From Betaproteobacteria bacterium CG2_30_68_42 (lineage in GTDB: Bacteria; Pseudomonadota; Gammaproteobacteria; Burkholderiales; Rhodocyclaceae): a stretch of 35,589 nucleotides of DNA. Numbering within the stretch: position 1 is the stretch's first letter; every line of letters begins with the position of its first letter. A program made the position numbers and the translations under genes. Below the pieces are notes generated by a model. That model was not told the DNA's origin, made no database searches, and worked only from the letters and a program-made list of their open reading frames with translations. Shown in pieces: positions 5,823 through 14,010 of the stretch. The DNA lies in contig MNXU01000061.1 in the NCBI GenBank assembly GCA_001872285.1, positions 1-35,589 of the forward strand. Direction: 5' to 3'.

Positions 5823-6530
5823 TCAGCCGGGATCGATCCCGCGTATCCAGCGGGCATAGAGCCGGTCGGCGATCGGGTTCAGCGCCCGCGTCCGGCGCTC
5901 GAGATCCTCGCACATGCGCTCCGCCGTCTGCACCGATGCGCCGGCGTGGGCGGCGATCTCCGCCGCGCCCTCGCGGCTCCACAGGCGGACCATGGCCGGC
6001 GTCATCTCCACATGGCACTGCACGGCCAGATGCGGGCCGCGCACGAAGGCCTGGTTTGGGCACCAGGCGCTTTCCAGGATGCGGGTCGCGCCCTCCGGAA
6101 TGGCGAAGGTCTCGCCGTGCCAGTGGAAGGCCTCGAAGCGATCGATGTCGCCGAACCACTCGCGCGCGGCTCCGTTCGGCAGCACGCGCACCTCGTCCCA
6201 ACCGATCTCCCGCACCGGGTTGCGGGCGACCTGCGCGCCGAACGCGCGGGCCATGAGCTGCGCACCCAGGCAGTGGCCGAGGACGGGGATGCCGCGCCGA
6301 TCGGCGTCGCAAATCAGCGCGAGGCTGCGCTCGATCCACGGTGCGGGATCGTTCGCGCTCATCGGTCCGCCCATGAAACAAAGCCCGCCGAAGGCGGTCG
6401 AATCGGTGGGCACGCTCTCGCCGCGATCAACGGCGATCAGGCGCGAGGCGATCGAGTGCCGTTCGAGGAATGTGGCAAAATGGCCCGGCCCCTCTCCGGG
6501 GCTGTGGCGGAAAATGGCGACTGGTTTCAT
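5823..6530 (-). CDS. Class I glutamine amidotransferase (GMP synthase-like domain)
   Basis: This single-domain protein of the GATase1 family would release ammonia from glutamine or act on a gamma-glutamyl compound; the substrate is unknown. The start MKPVAIFRHSPGEGPGHF at 6530 fits relatives better than the ATG at 6554 and gives 235 residues. The nucleophile elbow is GHCLGAQLMARAFGA. The conserved FHWHGETFAIPEGA segment follows, and the catalytic His-x-Glu lies in QCHVEMTPAMV. It overlaps the divergently transcribed protease gene by 17 bases, so the two genes must share or interleave promoters. Confidence 0.88.
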   Translation of the reverse strand: MKPVAIFRHSPGEGPGHFATFLERHSIASRLIAVDRGESVPTDSTAFGGLCFMGGPMSANDPAPWIERSLALICDADRRGIPVLGHCLGAQLMARAFGAQVARNPVREIGWDEVRVLPNGAAREWFGDIDRFEAFHWHGETFAIPEGATRILESAWCPNQAFVRGPHLAVQCHVEMTPAMVRLWSREGAAEIAAHAGASVQTAERMCEDLERRTRALNPIADRLYARWIRGIDPG

Positions 6531-7185
6531 TCCGTGGGTTCGAATCGCGGCCATTGCCGCGGCGGCACCATTATGGCTTACCGGCGCCTCCGGTGCATCG
6601 GCCGCCGAGGTGGCGCTGGTGGGACTGGCGGCCGGAAGGGCGGTGCTGTCCGTCGACGGAGGCGCGCCGCGGATGGTGCCGGTGGGAGGATCGCTCGCGG
6701 GAGTCAGGGTGCTCGGAGTGCAGGCCGAGAGCGCGAGCGTGGAAGTCGATGGCAGGCGGCGAACTTTGAGGCTGGGAGAACAACCGCTGCGTACCGGCGA
6801 AGCCAGGACCGCCGATGCGCAGACCGTCAGGCTCGGCGCGGATCGCGGTGGCCACTATGTGAGCGAAGGCAGCGTGAACGGCGTGCCGGTGCGCTTCATG
6901 GTCGATACCGGGGCCACCTTCATTTCGCTCGGCCGCTCGGATGCGCTGCGCGCCGGGATCGAACTCGCGCGCGGTCAGGCGGGCATCAGCCAGACCGCGA
7001 ACGGTCCGGCCCGGGTGTGGAAGGTCAGGTTGAATACGGTGCGCCTGGGCGCGATCACCCTGAACGACGTCGAAGCGGTCGTCCATGCAACCGATCTTCC
7101 GGTGGCCCTGCTCGGCATGAGCTTCCTGAACCGCATGGAGATGAGGCGCGACGGCGACGCGATGACGCTGCGCCGGCGCTATTGA
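6514..7185 (+). CDS. Retropepsin-like aspartic protease, exported (TIGR02281-type)
   Basis: A single-domain aspartic protease of the bacterial retropepsin-like family, probably acting in the periplasm as a dimer. The start at 6514 gives 223 residues with a signal sequence (WVRIAAIAAAAPLWLTG, cleavage likely after GASA). A SH3-like N-terminal part is followed by the protease domain from about residue 110. The catalytic motif is FMVDTGATFISLG, and the family's end signature LLGMSFLNRM is present. Its 5' end overlaps the divergent amidotransferase start by 17 bases. It is followed after 5 bases by the Nudix hydrolase gene and is probably co-transcribed with it. Confidence 0.85.
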   Translation: MATGFIPWVRIAAIAAAAPLWLTGASGASAAEVALVGLAAGRAVLSVDGGAPRMVPVGGSLAGVRVLGVQAESASVEVDGRRRTLRLGEQPLRTGEARTADAQTVRLGADRGGHYVSEGSVNGVPVRFMVDTGATFISLGRSDALRAGIELARGQAGISQTANGPARVWKVRLNTVRLGAITLNDVEAVVHATDLPVALLGMSFLNRMEMRRDGDAMTLRRRY

Positions 7186-7190
7186 CGGTC

Positions 7191-7793
7191 ATGAAGAAGG
7201 CCAATGGTGCGCGCTTCGATGCGGATGGCTTCAGGCGGTGCTTCTGCGCCGCCGCGCCGATGCCTGCGAGCCGGGAGGCCGCGGTTCCCGAGCAGCTCAC
7301 GCCCGCGGCGGTGCTGGTGCCGGTCGTCGACCGGCCCGGCGGCCTCACCGTGCTGCTGACGCAGCGCACCGACCATCTGCACGACCACCCCGGCCAGGTG
7401 AGTTTTCCCGGCGGGCGCTGCGAGGCGGAGGATGCCTCGCCGGTGGTCACCGCGCTGCGCGAGGCGCAGGAGGAAGTCGGCCTGAAGCCGGCCCAGATCG
7501 ACGTGCTCGGGATGCTGCCCGAATATCACACCGGAACCGGTTTCCGCATCACGCCGGTGGTGGGGATCGTCGCGCTGCCGCTGGAACTGGAGCTCGACCG
7601 TTTCGAGGTGGCCGAGGCATTCGAGACGCCGCTCGCTTTCCTGCTCGATCCGCGCAATCACCGGCGCATGAGCATGGAAATCCGCGGCGCGCTGCGCGAA
7701 TACTGGGCGATGCCCTACGAAGGGCGCTTCATCTGGGGCGCGACCGCCGGCATGCTCGTGAGCCTGTACCGGACACTGCTCGGAGACGGGTGA
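7191..7793 (+). CDS. CoA pyrophosphatase, Nudix family (NudL/YeaB type)
   Basis: This enzyme hydrolyses coenzyme A or oxidised CoA to 4'-phosphopantetheine and adenosine 3',5'-bisphosphate. The CoA-specific UPF0035 signature (VLLTQRTDHLHDHPGQVSFP, then GGR) directly precedes the Nudix box (ALREAQEEVGL). The spacing between GG and REAQEE matches E. coli NudL rather than the standard Nudix box. The 200-residue length is normal. It starts 5 bases after the retropepsin-like gene, so the two form a small operon. The region after the stop holds inverted period-7 repeats that may act as a transcript end. Confidence 0.9.
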   Translation: MKKANGARFDADGFRRCFCAAAPMPASREAAVPEQLTPAAVLVPVVDRPGGLTVLLTQRTDHLHDHPGQVSFPGGRCEAEDASPVVTALREAQEEVGLKPAQIDVLGMLPEYHTGTGFRITPVVGIVALPLELELDRFEVAEAFETPLAFLLDPRNHRRMSMEIRGALREYWAMPYEGRFIWGATAGMLVSLYRTLLGDG

Positions 7794-7807
7794 GGGGGGC
7801 GGAAACG

Positions 7808-7903
7808 GTTCCAGGTTTCAGGTTCCAGCTTCGGCCGTGCTCGTGCGACCCGAAACCTGGAACGTGAAATGGAACTTGAAACTTGAAACCCGAAACCTGG
7901 AAC
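7808..7903. repeat. Intergenic period-7 repeats with 12-base inverted arms
   Basis: GTTCCAGGTTTC at 7808-7819 is inverted as GAAACCTGGAAC at 7852-7863 and again at 7892-7903. Between them a 7-base unit near ACTTGAA/ACCCGAA recurs. The array lies between two convergent genes and could fold into a hairpin. Similar period-7 tracts occur at 20919-20953 and 30978-31005. Confidence 0.7.
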
Positions 7904-7981
7904 CCTGCCCGTCCGGCCTCTTGCCAAATCAGCCATTCGTCGCTTGACATCCGCGACTGACAGCCTGCGGCGCCGGAAGCC

Positions 7982-8275
7982 CTATCCCCAGGGGTTCTGC
8001 AGATGCTTCGGCGCGGCGCCGGAGTCCTTGTCGGGCGATGTCGCCGCGGCTGGAGGCGCCCCGGTCACCGGTTCGATGAAACCGCCTTCGAACAGATGCG
8101 TCAGGAATCGCTCGGCATCGCCGAAGTGATTCGCCGCTTCGAGCAGTTGAGCACGGTTTCGCCGCCCGTCGACGAGGATCAGCAGCGAGCGTTCGCGCGC
8201 CGGCAACCCATGGCTGCGGCGAGCGAATTCCTCCCGGCCCTTTTCGGTTTTCTGGTAGATCGCCTGCGGGTCCAT
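7982..8275 (-). CDS. Small conserved hypothetical protein, winged-helix-like
   Basis: A 97-residue protein of the type found in many betaproteobacteria. It begins MDPQAIYQKTEKGREEFARR, continues SLLILVDGRRNRAQLLEAAN and has an Ala/Pro-rich C-terminal tail. The conserved part (residues 1-68) is predicted all-alpha with a terminal beta pair (FLTHLFEGGFIEPV), like a winged-helix domain. A regulatory role is only a guess. It is divergent from the CobD/AmpE-like gene at 8394 and convergent with the Nudix gene. No enzyme motif is seen. Confidence 0.75.
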   Translation of the reverse strand: MDPQAIYQKTEKGREEFARRSHGLPARERSLLILVDGRRNRAQLLEAANHFGDAERFLTHLFEGGFIEPVTGAPPAAATSPDKDSGAAPKHLQNPWG

Positions 8276-8393
8276 TCGCGATCGGCGGCGTTGCGGGCGG
8301 CGAAAATACTAGCACGGACGCTTCCGGAAGGGGGCGCCGGCGCACCCTTCATGGTATCTTCGCCGGAAGCCGCATTCGCACCGCCCGCCGCTC

Positions 8394-9293
8394 ATGGCCT
8401 TCCTCTCGCTCGTCGCCGCGCTCGTGCTGGAACAGTTGCGTCCGTTCGACGCGCGCCGCTACGTTCTCGCCCCCGGCGGGCGCCTCGCGGACTGGCTCGC
8501 TGCGCGCTTCGACGACGCGCGCGTGAAGAGCGGCATGTTCGCCTGGATGCTGGGCGCGGCGGCTCCCGCGGCTGCCGCCTGGGGCGTGCATGCGCTCTTC
8601 TACGGGGCCAGCCCCGCCGCCGCGTGGCTGTTCGACGTCCTCATGCTCTATCTGACCATGGGCTTGCGCCAGTTCAGCCACTTCTTCACCGACATCCATC
8701 TCGCGCTGCGCATGGGGGATCTCGATCGCGTGCGCGCGCTTCTGGGCGAGTGGCGCGGCGCTCCGATCGAGGTCGCCGGCGTGAGGGAGCTGGCGCGGCT
8801 GTCGATCGAGCAGGCCGTGCTCCACGCGTACCGCTACGTGTTCGCCGTGGTGTTCTGGTTCGTCCTGCTGCCCGGACCCGCGGGTGCCGTGCTCTACCGG
8901 CTGGCGGCGATCCTCGATGCGCGCTGGCGCGAAGCCGCGAGTCCATCCTTCGGCGGGTGGGCGCGCCGCGCGCTGGAGGCGATCGACTGGCTGCCGCAGC
9001 GGCTGACCGCGGTGAGTTTCGCGGTGGTGGGCAACTTCGAGGATGCGATCTACTGCTGGCGCACGCAGGCGGCGGGCTGGTCCGATCCGGCTTCCGGTAT
9101 ACTTCTTGCCAGTGCGGGCGGCGCACTCGGTGTGCACCTCGGCAAGGGCGAAGCGGAGGGCGTCGCGGCGCCGGGAGAGGCAGCCGACCTCGACTTCATG
9201 CGCAGCACCGTCGGGCTGATCTGGAGGACGCTGGTGCTGTTGCTGCTCGTGGTCCTGCTCGCCGGCATCGCCGCCTGGGCTGGTCAAGCATAA
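8394..9293 (+). CDS. CobD/CbiB-like (AmpE-type) inner-membrane protein
   Basis: A 299-residue membrane protein of the CobD/CbiB superfamily. N-terminal MAFLSLVAALVLEQLRPFDA and the following segments match the betaproteobacterial branch often annotated as CobD/CbiB family or AmpE. Hydrophobic helices are visible near residues 45-65, 75-95, 150-172 and 275-297 (TLVLLLLVVLLAGIAAW). True CobD makes adenosylcobinamide phosphate. No other cobalamin gene lies nearby, so an AmpE-like or unknown role is as likely. The thiolase gene starts 13 bases after its stop. Confidence 0.75.
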   Translation: MAFLSLVAALVLEQLRPFDARRYVLAPGGRLADWLAARFDDARVKSGMFAWMLGAAAPAAAAWGVHALFYGASPAAAWLFDVLMLYLTMGLRQFSHFFTDIHLALRMGDLDRVRALLGEWRGAPIEVAGVRELARLSIEQAVLHAYRYVFAVVFWFVLLPGPAGAVLYRLAAILDARWREAASPSFGGWARRALEAIDWLPQRLTAVSFAVVGNFEDAIYCWRTQAAGWSDPASGILLASAGGALGVHLGKGEAEGVAAPGEAADLDFMRSTVGLIWRTLVLLLLVVLLAGIAAWAGQA

Positions 9294-9306
9294 CGCCGGA
9301 GGGAAC

Positions 9307-10494
9307 ATGTCTGGAAAACGTGAAGTGGTGGTGGTGAGTGCGGTGCGCACGGCGATCGGAGACTACGGCGGTGCGCTCAAGGGTCTTGCGCCGACCGATC
9401 TGGCGGCACGCGTCGCGCGCGAGGCCGTGGCACGGGCGGGCATCGAGCCCGCGCGGATCGGGCATGTGGTGTTCGGCAACGTGATCCACACCGAACCGAA
9501 GGACATGTATCTGTCGCGCGTGGCGATGATCGATGCCGGCATCCCGAAGGAGACCCCGGCGCTCACGCTCAACCGGCTGTGCGGTTCCGGATTCCAGGCG
9601 ATCGTCACCGCGGCCAACGCGATCCAGCTCGGGGACGCCGACGCGGCGCTCGCCGGCGGCGCCGAATCGATGAGCCGCGCCCTGTACGCGATGCCCGCGG
9701 CGCGATGGGGTGCGCGCATGAACGACGCGCGGCTGCTCGACATGATGGTGGGGGCGCTGACCGACCCCTTCGACGGCGTGCACATGGGCGTCACCGCCGA
9801 GAACGTTGCCGGCCGCCACGGCATCACGCGTGCCGCGCAGGACGCCTTCGCGGTCGAGAGCCACAGGCGGGCTGCGGCCGCGATCGACGAGGGCCGGTTC
9901 AAGTCGCAGATCCTGCCCATCGAGATTGCGACCCGGAAGGCGACAGTGGTGTTCGACACCGACGAGCATGTACGGCGCGACGCGACGCTCGAGGGCATGG
10001 CCAAACTGAAGGCGGTGTTCAGGAAGGACGGCACGGTCACTGCGGGAAATGCTTCCGGCATCAACGATGCGGCCGCCGCGCTCGTGCTGATGGACGCGGC
10101 GAGCGCCGAGCGCCTCGATCTGAAACCGCTCGCCCGGCTGGTCTCCTACGGCTACGCCGGCGTCGAGCCCGCCTACATGGGGGAAGGGCCGATCCCGGCG
10201 GTGCGCAATGCGCTCGATCGCGCCGGGCTCGCCGTCGATGACATCGACGTGATCGAGTCGAACGAGGCGTTCGCGGCGCAGGCGCTTGCAGTGTCGAACA
10301 ACCTCGGCTTCGATCCGCTCAGGGTGAATCCGAACGGCGGCGCGGTCGCGCTCGGCCACCCGCTCGGGGCGACCGGTGTGCTGCTGAGCGTCAAGGCCAT
10401 CTACGAGCTTCTGCGCACCGGCAAGCGGTATGCGCTCGTCACCATGTGCATCGGGGGCGGGCAGGGGATCGCCGGAATCTTCGAGCGGCTGTAA
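9307..10494 (+). CDS. bktB: Beta-ketothiolase / acetyl-CoA acyltransferase, BktB type
   Basis: A 395-residue thiolase that condenses or cleaves acyl-CoA units, used in polyhydroxyalkanoate precursor supply and fatty-acid oxidation. The acyl-accepting Cys is in NRLCGSGFQAI (residue 92). The catalytic His is in ALGHPLGATG (351) and the second Cys in MCIGGGQGIAGIFERL (381). Overall wording, for example HVVFGNVIHTEPKDMYLSRV and GARMNDARLLDMMVGAL, is much closer to Cupriavidus BktB than to PhaA. A GGAGGG ribosome binding site lies just before the ATG. It follows the CobD/AmpE-like gene by 13 bases and precedes the methyltransferase by 55. No phaB or phaC is present in the window. Confidence 0.92.
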   Translation: MSGKREVVVVSAVRTAIGDYGGALKGLAPTDLAARVAREAVARAGIEPARIGHVVFGNVIHTEPKDMYLSRVAMIDAGIPKETPALTLNRLCGSGFQAIVTAANAIQLGDADAALAGGAESMSRALYAMPAARWGARMNDARLLDMMVGALTDPFDGVHMGVTAENVAGRHGITRAAQDAFAVESHRRAAAAIDEGRFKSQILPIEIATRKATVVFDTDEHVRRDATLEGMAKLKAVFRKDGTVTAGNASGINDAAAALVLMDAASAERLDLKPLARLVSYGYAGVEPAYMGEGPIPAVRNALDRAGLAVDDIDVIESNEAFAAQALAVSNNLGFDPLRVNPNGGAVALGHPLGATGVLLSVKAIYELLRTGKRYALVTMCIGGGQGIAGIFERL

Positions 10495-10549
10495 GGCAGT
10501 CCGCGCCGGCTGCGGGCGGCAATTCGCATTCACCGGGAAAACGGAAATC

Positions 10550-11299
10550 ATGAACGATGTCTTCCTGCGCCGCGAAAGCGCGCGCGAACAGGCGTTCGCG
10601 CCGATCTGGAGCAACGAACTCGACGACGTTTTCGCCGACGTCGCCGCCTATTACGACCGCGCGAACACCTTCGCCACCCTGGGCCTGATCGACCGGATCC
10701 GCGAGCGTTTCCTGGCGACGATCGAGGTCGAGGCCGGTCAGCGGCTGCTCGACGTGTGCGCCGGAACCAATGTCATCGGCATCAACCTGATGCGCCGGCA
10801 GCCGGGCCTCGAGGTGTTCGCGGCCGATCGCAGCGCGGCGATGCAGGCGGTCGGACGCGATCTGGCGGGCCGCCACGGCCTGCGCATCGACAGCACGATC
10901 TGCGACGTGCACCACCTGCCGTTCCCGGACAATCACTTCGACGTCGTGACGCTCCAGTACGCGAGCCGCCACCTGCGCGTCGTGCGGGTGTTCTCCGAGG
11001 TGCACCGCGTGCTCAGGCCGGGCGGCCGCTTCTATCACTGCGACATGCTGCGCCCGGCCGGGCGGCTGACCGAGGAGCTGTACTGCGCCTACCTCAAGGT
11101 CTGCCTGGCGGTGGTCTCGCACGCCTTCAGGAGCAACGCGGCGGCGATGCGCTGCCGAGATTACTTCGTCGAGGCGATCCGCATGTTCTATTCGACTGCG
11201 GAGCTGAGCGATCTGCTGCGCGGCCTGGGATTCACGCGCATCGTCGGCACCTCGGTGCTTGCGGGCACGGTCGGCTTTCACCGCGCCAGCAAGGCGTGA
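10550..11299 (+). CDS. SAM-dependent methyltransferase, UbiE/COQ5-like
   Basis: A 249-residue class I methyltransferase. FADVAAYYDRANTFATLGL and the end FTRIVGTSVLAGTVGFHRAS follow the UbiE layout (UbiE makes ubiquinone and menaquinone by C-methylation). SAM-binding motif I is LLDVCAGTNVIGINL and the post-motif is HLPFPDNHFDVVTL. The family's usual D-x-x-x-G-T-G-D is replaced by DVCAGTNVI, and the G-L-R-N-V motif by ASRHL. It may therefore be a paralogue with another substrate rather than UbiE itself. The start at 10550 matches relatives; an earlier start lies inside bktB. Its 3' end overlaps the convergent rsgA by 22 bases. Confidence 0.8.
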   Translation: MNDVFLRRESAREQAFAPIWSNELDDVFADVAAYYDRANTFATLGLIDRIRERFLATIEVEAGQRLLDVCAGTNVIGINLMRRQPGLEVFAADRSAAMQAVGRDLAGRHGLRIDSTICDVHHLPFPDNHFDVVTLQYASRHLRVVRVFSEVHRVLRPGGRFYHCDMLRPAGRLTEELYCAYLKVCLAVVSHAFRSNAAAMRCRDYFVEAIRMFYSTAELSDLLRGLGFTRIVGTSVLAGTVGFHRASKA

Positions 11300-12168
11300 G
11301 CGAGCTCGGCGTGCAGCGCGAGGAAATGCGCGTGTCGTACCGCGCTGAGATCGCCTGAGCGTACCGCCTGGAGGACCGCGCAGCCGGGTTCGGTCGCGTG
11401 CCGGCAGTCGCGGAAGCGGCAGTGGCCGGCGTGGGTGCGCAGTTCGGGGAAGCATTCCGCCAGTTCTCCGGCGGGGACGTGGGCGAGGCCGAAGCGCTGC
11501 ATGCCGGGGCTGTCGATGATCGCGCCCGATGCTCCCAGCCGGTAGAACCGCGCGGCCGTGGTGGTGTGCTTTCCAGCGCCGAGCGCGCGCGAGATCTCGC
11601 GGGTGCGCGCCGCGGTGCCCGGCACGAGCGCATTGACGAGGCTGGACTTGCCTGCGCCGGAACCTCCCACGAGCACGCTCGTACGCCCGGCGAGATGCGG
11701 CAGCAGGGGCGAGACGTCGCGCAGCGCGCACAGCTCCACGATCGGGTAGCCTGCGCAGGCGAACGGCGCGAGCTTGGCGCGCGCCTCCGGCAGCCGCGCG
11801 GCGAGGTCGGTCTTGTTGAGCACGACGAGGGCGCCCAGCCTCTGGTGTTCCGCGGCCACCAGGGCGCGCGAGGCCAGCTCGGAATCGAAGCCCGGTTCGG
11901 TCGCGACCACGACGAGGACCTGGTCGGCATTGGCTGCGATGATCTTCTCGCGCAGCGCATCGCTGCGGTAGAACAGGCTGGTGCGCGGCTGCATCGAGAC
12001 GACCGCGCCGTGCGCGTCGATCTCGACCAGATCGCCGCAGGCGAACGCCTCCCGCCGCGATTTCGGGAAGGCGCGCAGCCTGCGGCCGTCCGCGGTCTCG
12101 ACTTCGTAGTGGCGGCCGCTCGCGAACACCACCCGCCCGCGCAGCACAATCTTCAAGCCGAATTGCAA
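11278..12168 (-). CDS. rsgA: Ribosome small-subunit GTPase RsgA (YjeQ)
   Basis: RsgA is a circularly permuted GTPase that checks late 30S ribosome assembly. An OB-fold N-terminus (GRVVFASGRHYEVETADGRR) is followed by the permuted G domain: G4 LNKTDL, G1 GGSGAGKSSLVNAL, G3 DSPGMQRFGL. The C-terminal zinc site is GHCRFRDCRHATEPGCAV. The 5' end has no ATG. The open frame begins just inside a repeat element (in-frame stop near 12177) and offers TTG at 12168, TTG at 12156 or GTG at 12147. The GTG would place the OB-fold as in relatives; 12168 is listed as the outer limit. It is downstream of phhB and the M48 gene on the same strand. Confidence 0.92.
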   Translation of the reverse strand: MQFGLKIVLRGRVVFASGRHYEVETADGRRLRAFPKSRREAFACGDLVEIDAHGAVVSMQPRTSLFYRSDALREKIIAANADQVLVVVATEPGFDSELASRALVAAEHQRLGALVVLNKTDLAARLPEARAKLAPFACAGYPIVELCALRDVSPLLPHLAGRTSVLVGGSGAGKSSLVNALVPGTAARTREISRALGAGKHTTTAARFYRLGASGAIIDSPGMQRFGLAHVPAGELAECFPELRTHAGHCRFRDCRHATEPGCAVLQAVRSGDLSAVRHAHFLALHAELAHALLAR

Positions 12169-12176
12169 GAGTCGCT

Positions 12177-12305
12177 AACCACCAAGGCACCAAGACACCA
12201 AGGACTCACCAGAGGGTTCCGGGAAGAGCAACTCACAGCGTGGGCGAATCGCACGGATTGTCCCGGTCGTTGGTGCACCTTTGGCGTCTTCGTGTCTTGG
12301 TGGTT
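12177..12305. repeat. Intergenic inverted-repeat element (ACCACCAAG family), copy A
   Basis: The left end starts AACCACCAAGGCACCAAGAC and the right end is its imperfect inverse (ending GTCTTGGTGGTT). A core including TGGGCGAATCGCACGGA is shared, inverted, with copy B at 21676-21798. It sits 9 bases upstream of the first possible rsgA start and just after phhB. Confidence 0.7.
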
Positions 12306-12323
12306 GAAGTGCGGTGTTCAGGC

Positions 12324-12659
12324 TCAAAGCTCGATCAGCGCCTCGATCTTGGCGGCGCACACGAAGTCGTTCATCGACAGCCCGCCGACGTCGTGGGTCG
12401 ACCAGGCGATCCGGCAGCGCCCATAGCCCACCGCGAGATCGGGGTGATGATCCTCGCGCCGGGCGATCCAGGCGAGCGCGTTCACGAAGGCCATGGTCTC
12501 GTCGAAATCGGCGAAGCTGAAGCTGCGGGCGAGCTGTCCGTTCTCGATGCGCCAGCCGGGCAGCGCCGCGAGGAGCACCGCGGTCTCGGCATCGGTCAGC
12601 CGGTCGATCGCACCCGAGTGGGGCGCGCAGTGGCGGGAAGCAAGCTCGTCTCGGGTCAT
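12324..12659 (-). CDS. phhB: Pterin-4a-carbinolamine dehydratase (PhhB/PCD)
   Basis: This enzyme dehydrates 4a-hydroxytetrahydrobiopterin, recycling the pterin cofactor of aromatic hydroxylases. The 111-residue length is normal. The active-site signature EDHHPDLAVGYGRCRIAWST is intact and the family's C-terminal helix (GLSMNDFVCAAKIEAL) is present. A GAGG ribosome binding site lies nine bases before the ATG. It starts 29 bases after the M48 protease gene on the same strand and precedes rsgA, with an intergenic repeat between. No phenylalanine hydroxylase gene is in the window. Confidence 0.93.
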   Translation of the reverse strand: MTRDELASRHCAPHSGAIDRLTDAETAVLLAALPGWRIENGQLARSFSFADFDETMAFVNALAWIARREDHHPDLAVGYGRCRIAWSTHDVGGLSMNDFVCAAKIEALIEL

Positions 12660-12688
12660 GGCATCTGCCTCGGTGGATGGCTGCGGGA

Positions 12689-13933
12689 CTACCCGGCCTT
12701 CAGCCGCGCGATGCGCAATGCGGCCGGCGGATGGGAATCGTAGAACGCGGAGTAGAGGGGATCCGGGGTCAGCGTCGCGGCGTTGTCGCGGTAGAGCTTC
12801 ACCAGGGCGGCGGCGAGATCGGCGCCGCGGGTGTGGTGCGCGGCGAACGCATCGGCCTCGAATTCGTGCCGGCGCGACAGGAGGCTCGCGAGCGGATGCA
12901 GGGGAAACGCGAACACCGGAAGTACGAGCGAAAAGAGCGCGAGCGCGACTGCGGTGCTGCGCGCGTGCACGCCGAGCCCCTCGTAGAACCAGGGTTCGCC
13001 GATCAGCAGCCCGAGCGCCCAGAGCAGGGCGAGGGCCGCGGCGGCGGTCACGCCGATCCGCTTCCAGACATGGCGCAGGCGGTCATGGCCCAGTTCGTGG
13101 GCGAGCACCGCCTCGATCTCCTGCGGTTCGAGGCGCTCGATCAGCGTGTCGAAGAACACCACGCGGCGCGCCGCGCCGAAGCCGGTGAAATAGGCGTTGC
13201 CATGCGCGCTGCGCTTCGATCCGTCCATGACGAACAATCCGCCTGCCCGCATGCCGCAGCGCCCGAGCAGCGCCTCGATGCGGGCCCGCAGTGCCGCGTC
13301 TTCGAGCGGGATGAAGCGGTTGAAGAGCGGCGCGATCAGGGTCGGCCAGACGAGCAGCATGAGCAGGTTGAAGGCGAGCCAGGCGAGCCAGACGTAGAGC
13401 CACCAGCGGCTGCCCATGCGCGCCATCAGCCACAGCACCGCCAGCACCAGCGGCCCCCCGATCAGCGCGAGGAGGAGCGCCTGCCTGGCGAGATCGATCG
13501 CGAACAGCTTCGGACTCGTGCGGTTGAAGCCGAAGCGCTCCTCGACGACGAAGGTGTGGAAGAGGGAGAAGGGAAGCTCGGCGAGAAAGCCGAGCAGGGC
13601 GGCACTGGCGATGAACGCGATGCCGTGCGCATGGCCGGTCGGGTCGAGCCGCGATGCCCAGAAGTCGAACAGCCACTGGAGGATGCCGCCGAGCGTGAGC
13701 GCGGCGAGGAAGAGCGCCCCGAACAGAATCTCCACGAAGGCCAGCCGCAGCTTCGCCGCGGTGTAATCGGCGGCCTTGCGGTGCGCCTCCAGCGGGATCG
13801 ATTCGGCGAAATCGGCCGGCACGGCGTCGCGGTGCGCGCGCACGTGGCGCAGATGGCGCGCGGCGAGCCACAGCCGGGTGAGCGTCGTCGCGCCGAGCGC
13901 GGCGAGGAAGATCAGGGAGAAGGTCTCTGGCAT
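12689..13933 (-). CDS. M48 family zinc metalloprotease (Ste24/CAAX-protease-like), integral membrane
   Basis: A 414-residue polytopic membrane protease related to Ste24p and HtpX, probably acting in inner-membrane protein quality control. The zinc motif is LAHELGHDRLRHVWKR, with the third ligand in SRRHEFEADAFAAHH and the conserved YDSHPP near the C-terminus. Hydrophobic segments occur near residues 5-20, 65-85, 100-120, 150-200, 290-310 and 325-345. The start MPETFSLIFLAALGATTLT at 13933 matches the usual family start. The upstream ATG at 13978 has a better Shine-Dalgarno (GGAGA) and would add 15 hydrophilic residues. It is divergent from orn and heads an operon with phhB and probably rsgA. 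Confidence 0.9.
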   Translation of the reverse strand: MPETFSLIFLAALGATTLTRLWLAARHLRHVRAHRDAVPADFAESIPLEAHRKAADYTAAKLRLAFVEILFGALFLAALTLGGILQWLFDFWASRLDPTGHAHGIAFIASAALLGFLAELPFSLFHTFVVEERFGFNRTSPKLFAIDLARQALLLALIGGPLVLAVLWLMARMGSRWWLYVWLAWLAFNLLMLLVWPTLIAPLFNRFIPLEDAALRARIEALLGRCGMRAGGLFVMDGSKRSAHGNAYFTGFGAARRVVFFDTLIERLEPQEIEAVLAHELGHDRLRHVWKRIGVTAAAALALLWALGLLIGEPWFYEGLGVHARSTAVALALFSLVLPVFAFPLHPLASLLSRRHEFEADAFAAHHTRGADLAAALVKLYRDNAATLTPDPLYSAFYDSHPPAALRIARLKAG

Positions 13934-14010
13934 GTGATCCGGGAGGCTCGCGGCGTGCCGATCTATGACAGAATGCACGCTCTCCGCGTTCCCGAAAGCC
14001 CGCTCGCATT

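Noticed and set aside
5752-6381. N-terminal extension of the archaemetzincin-like ORF
   Set aside because: It overlaps the amidotransferase in another frame, and a signal peptide begins cleanly at 5751.
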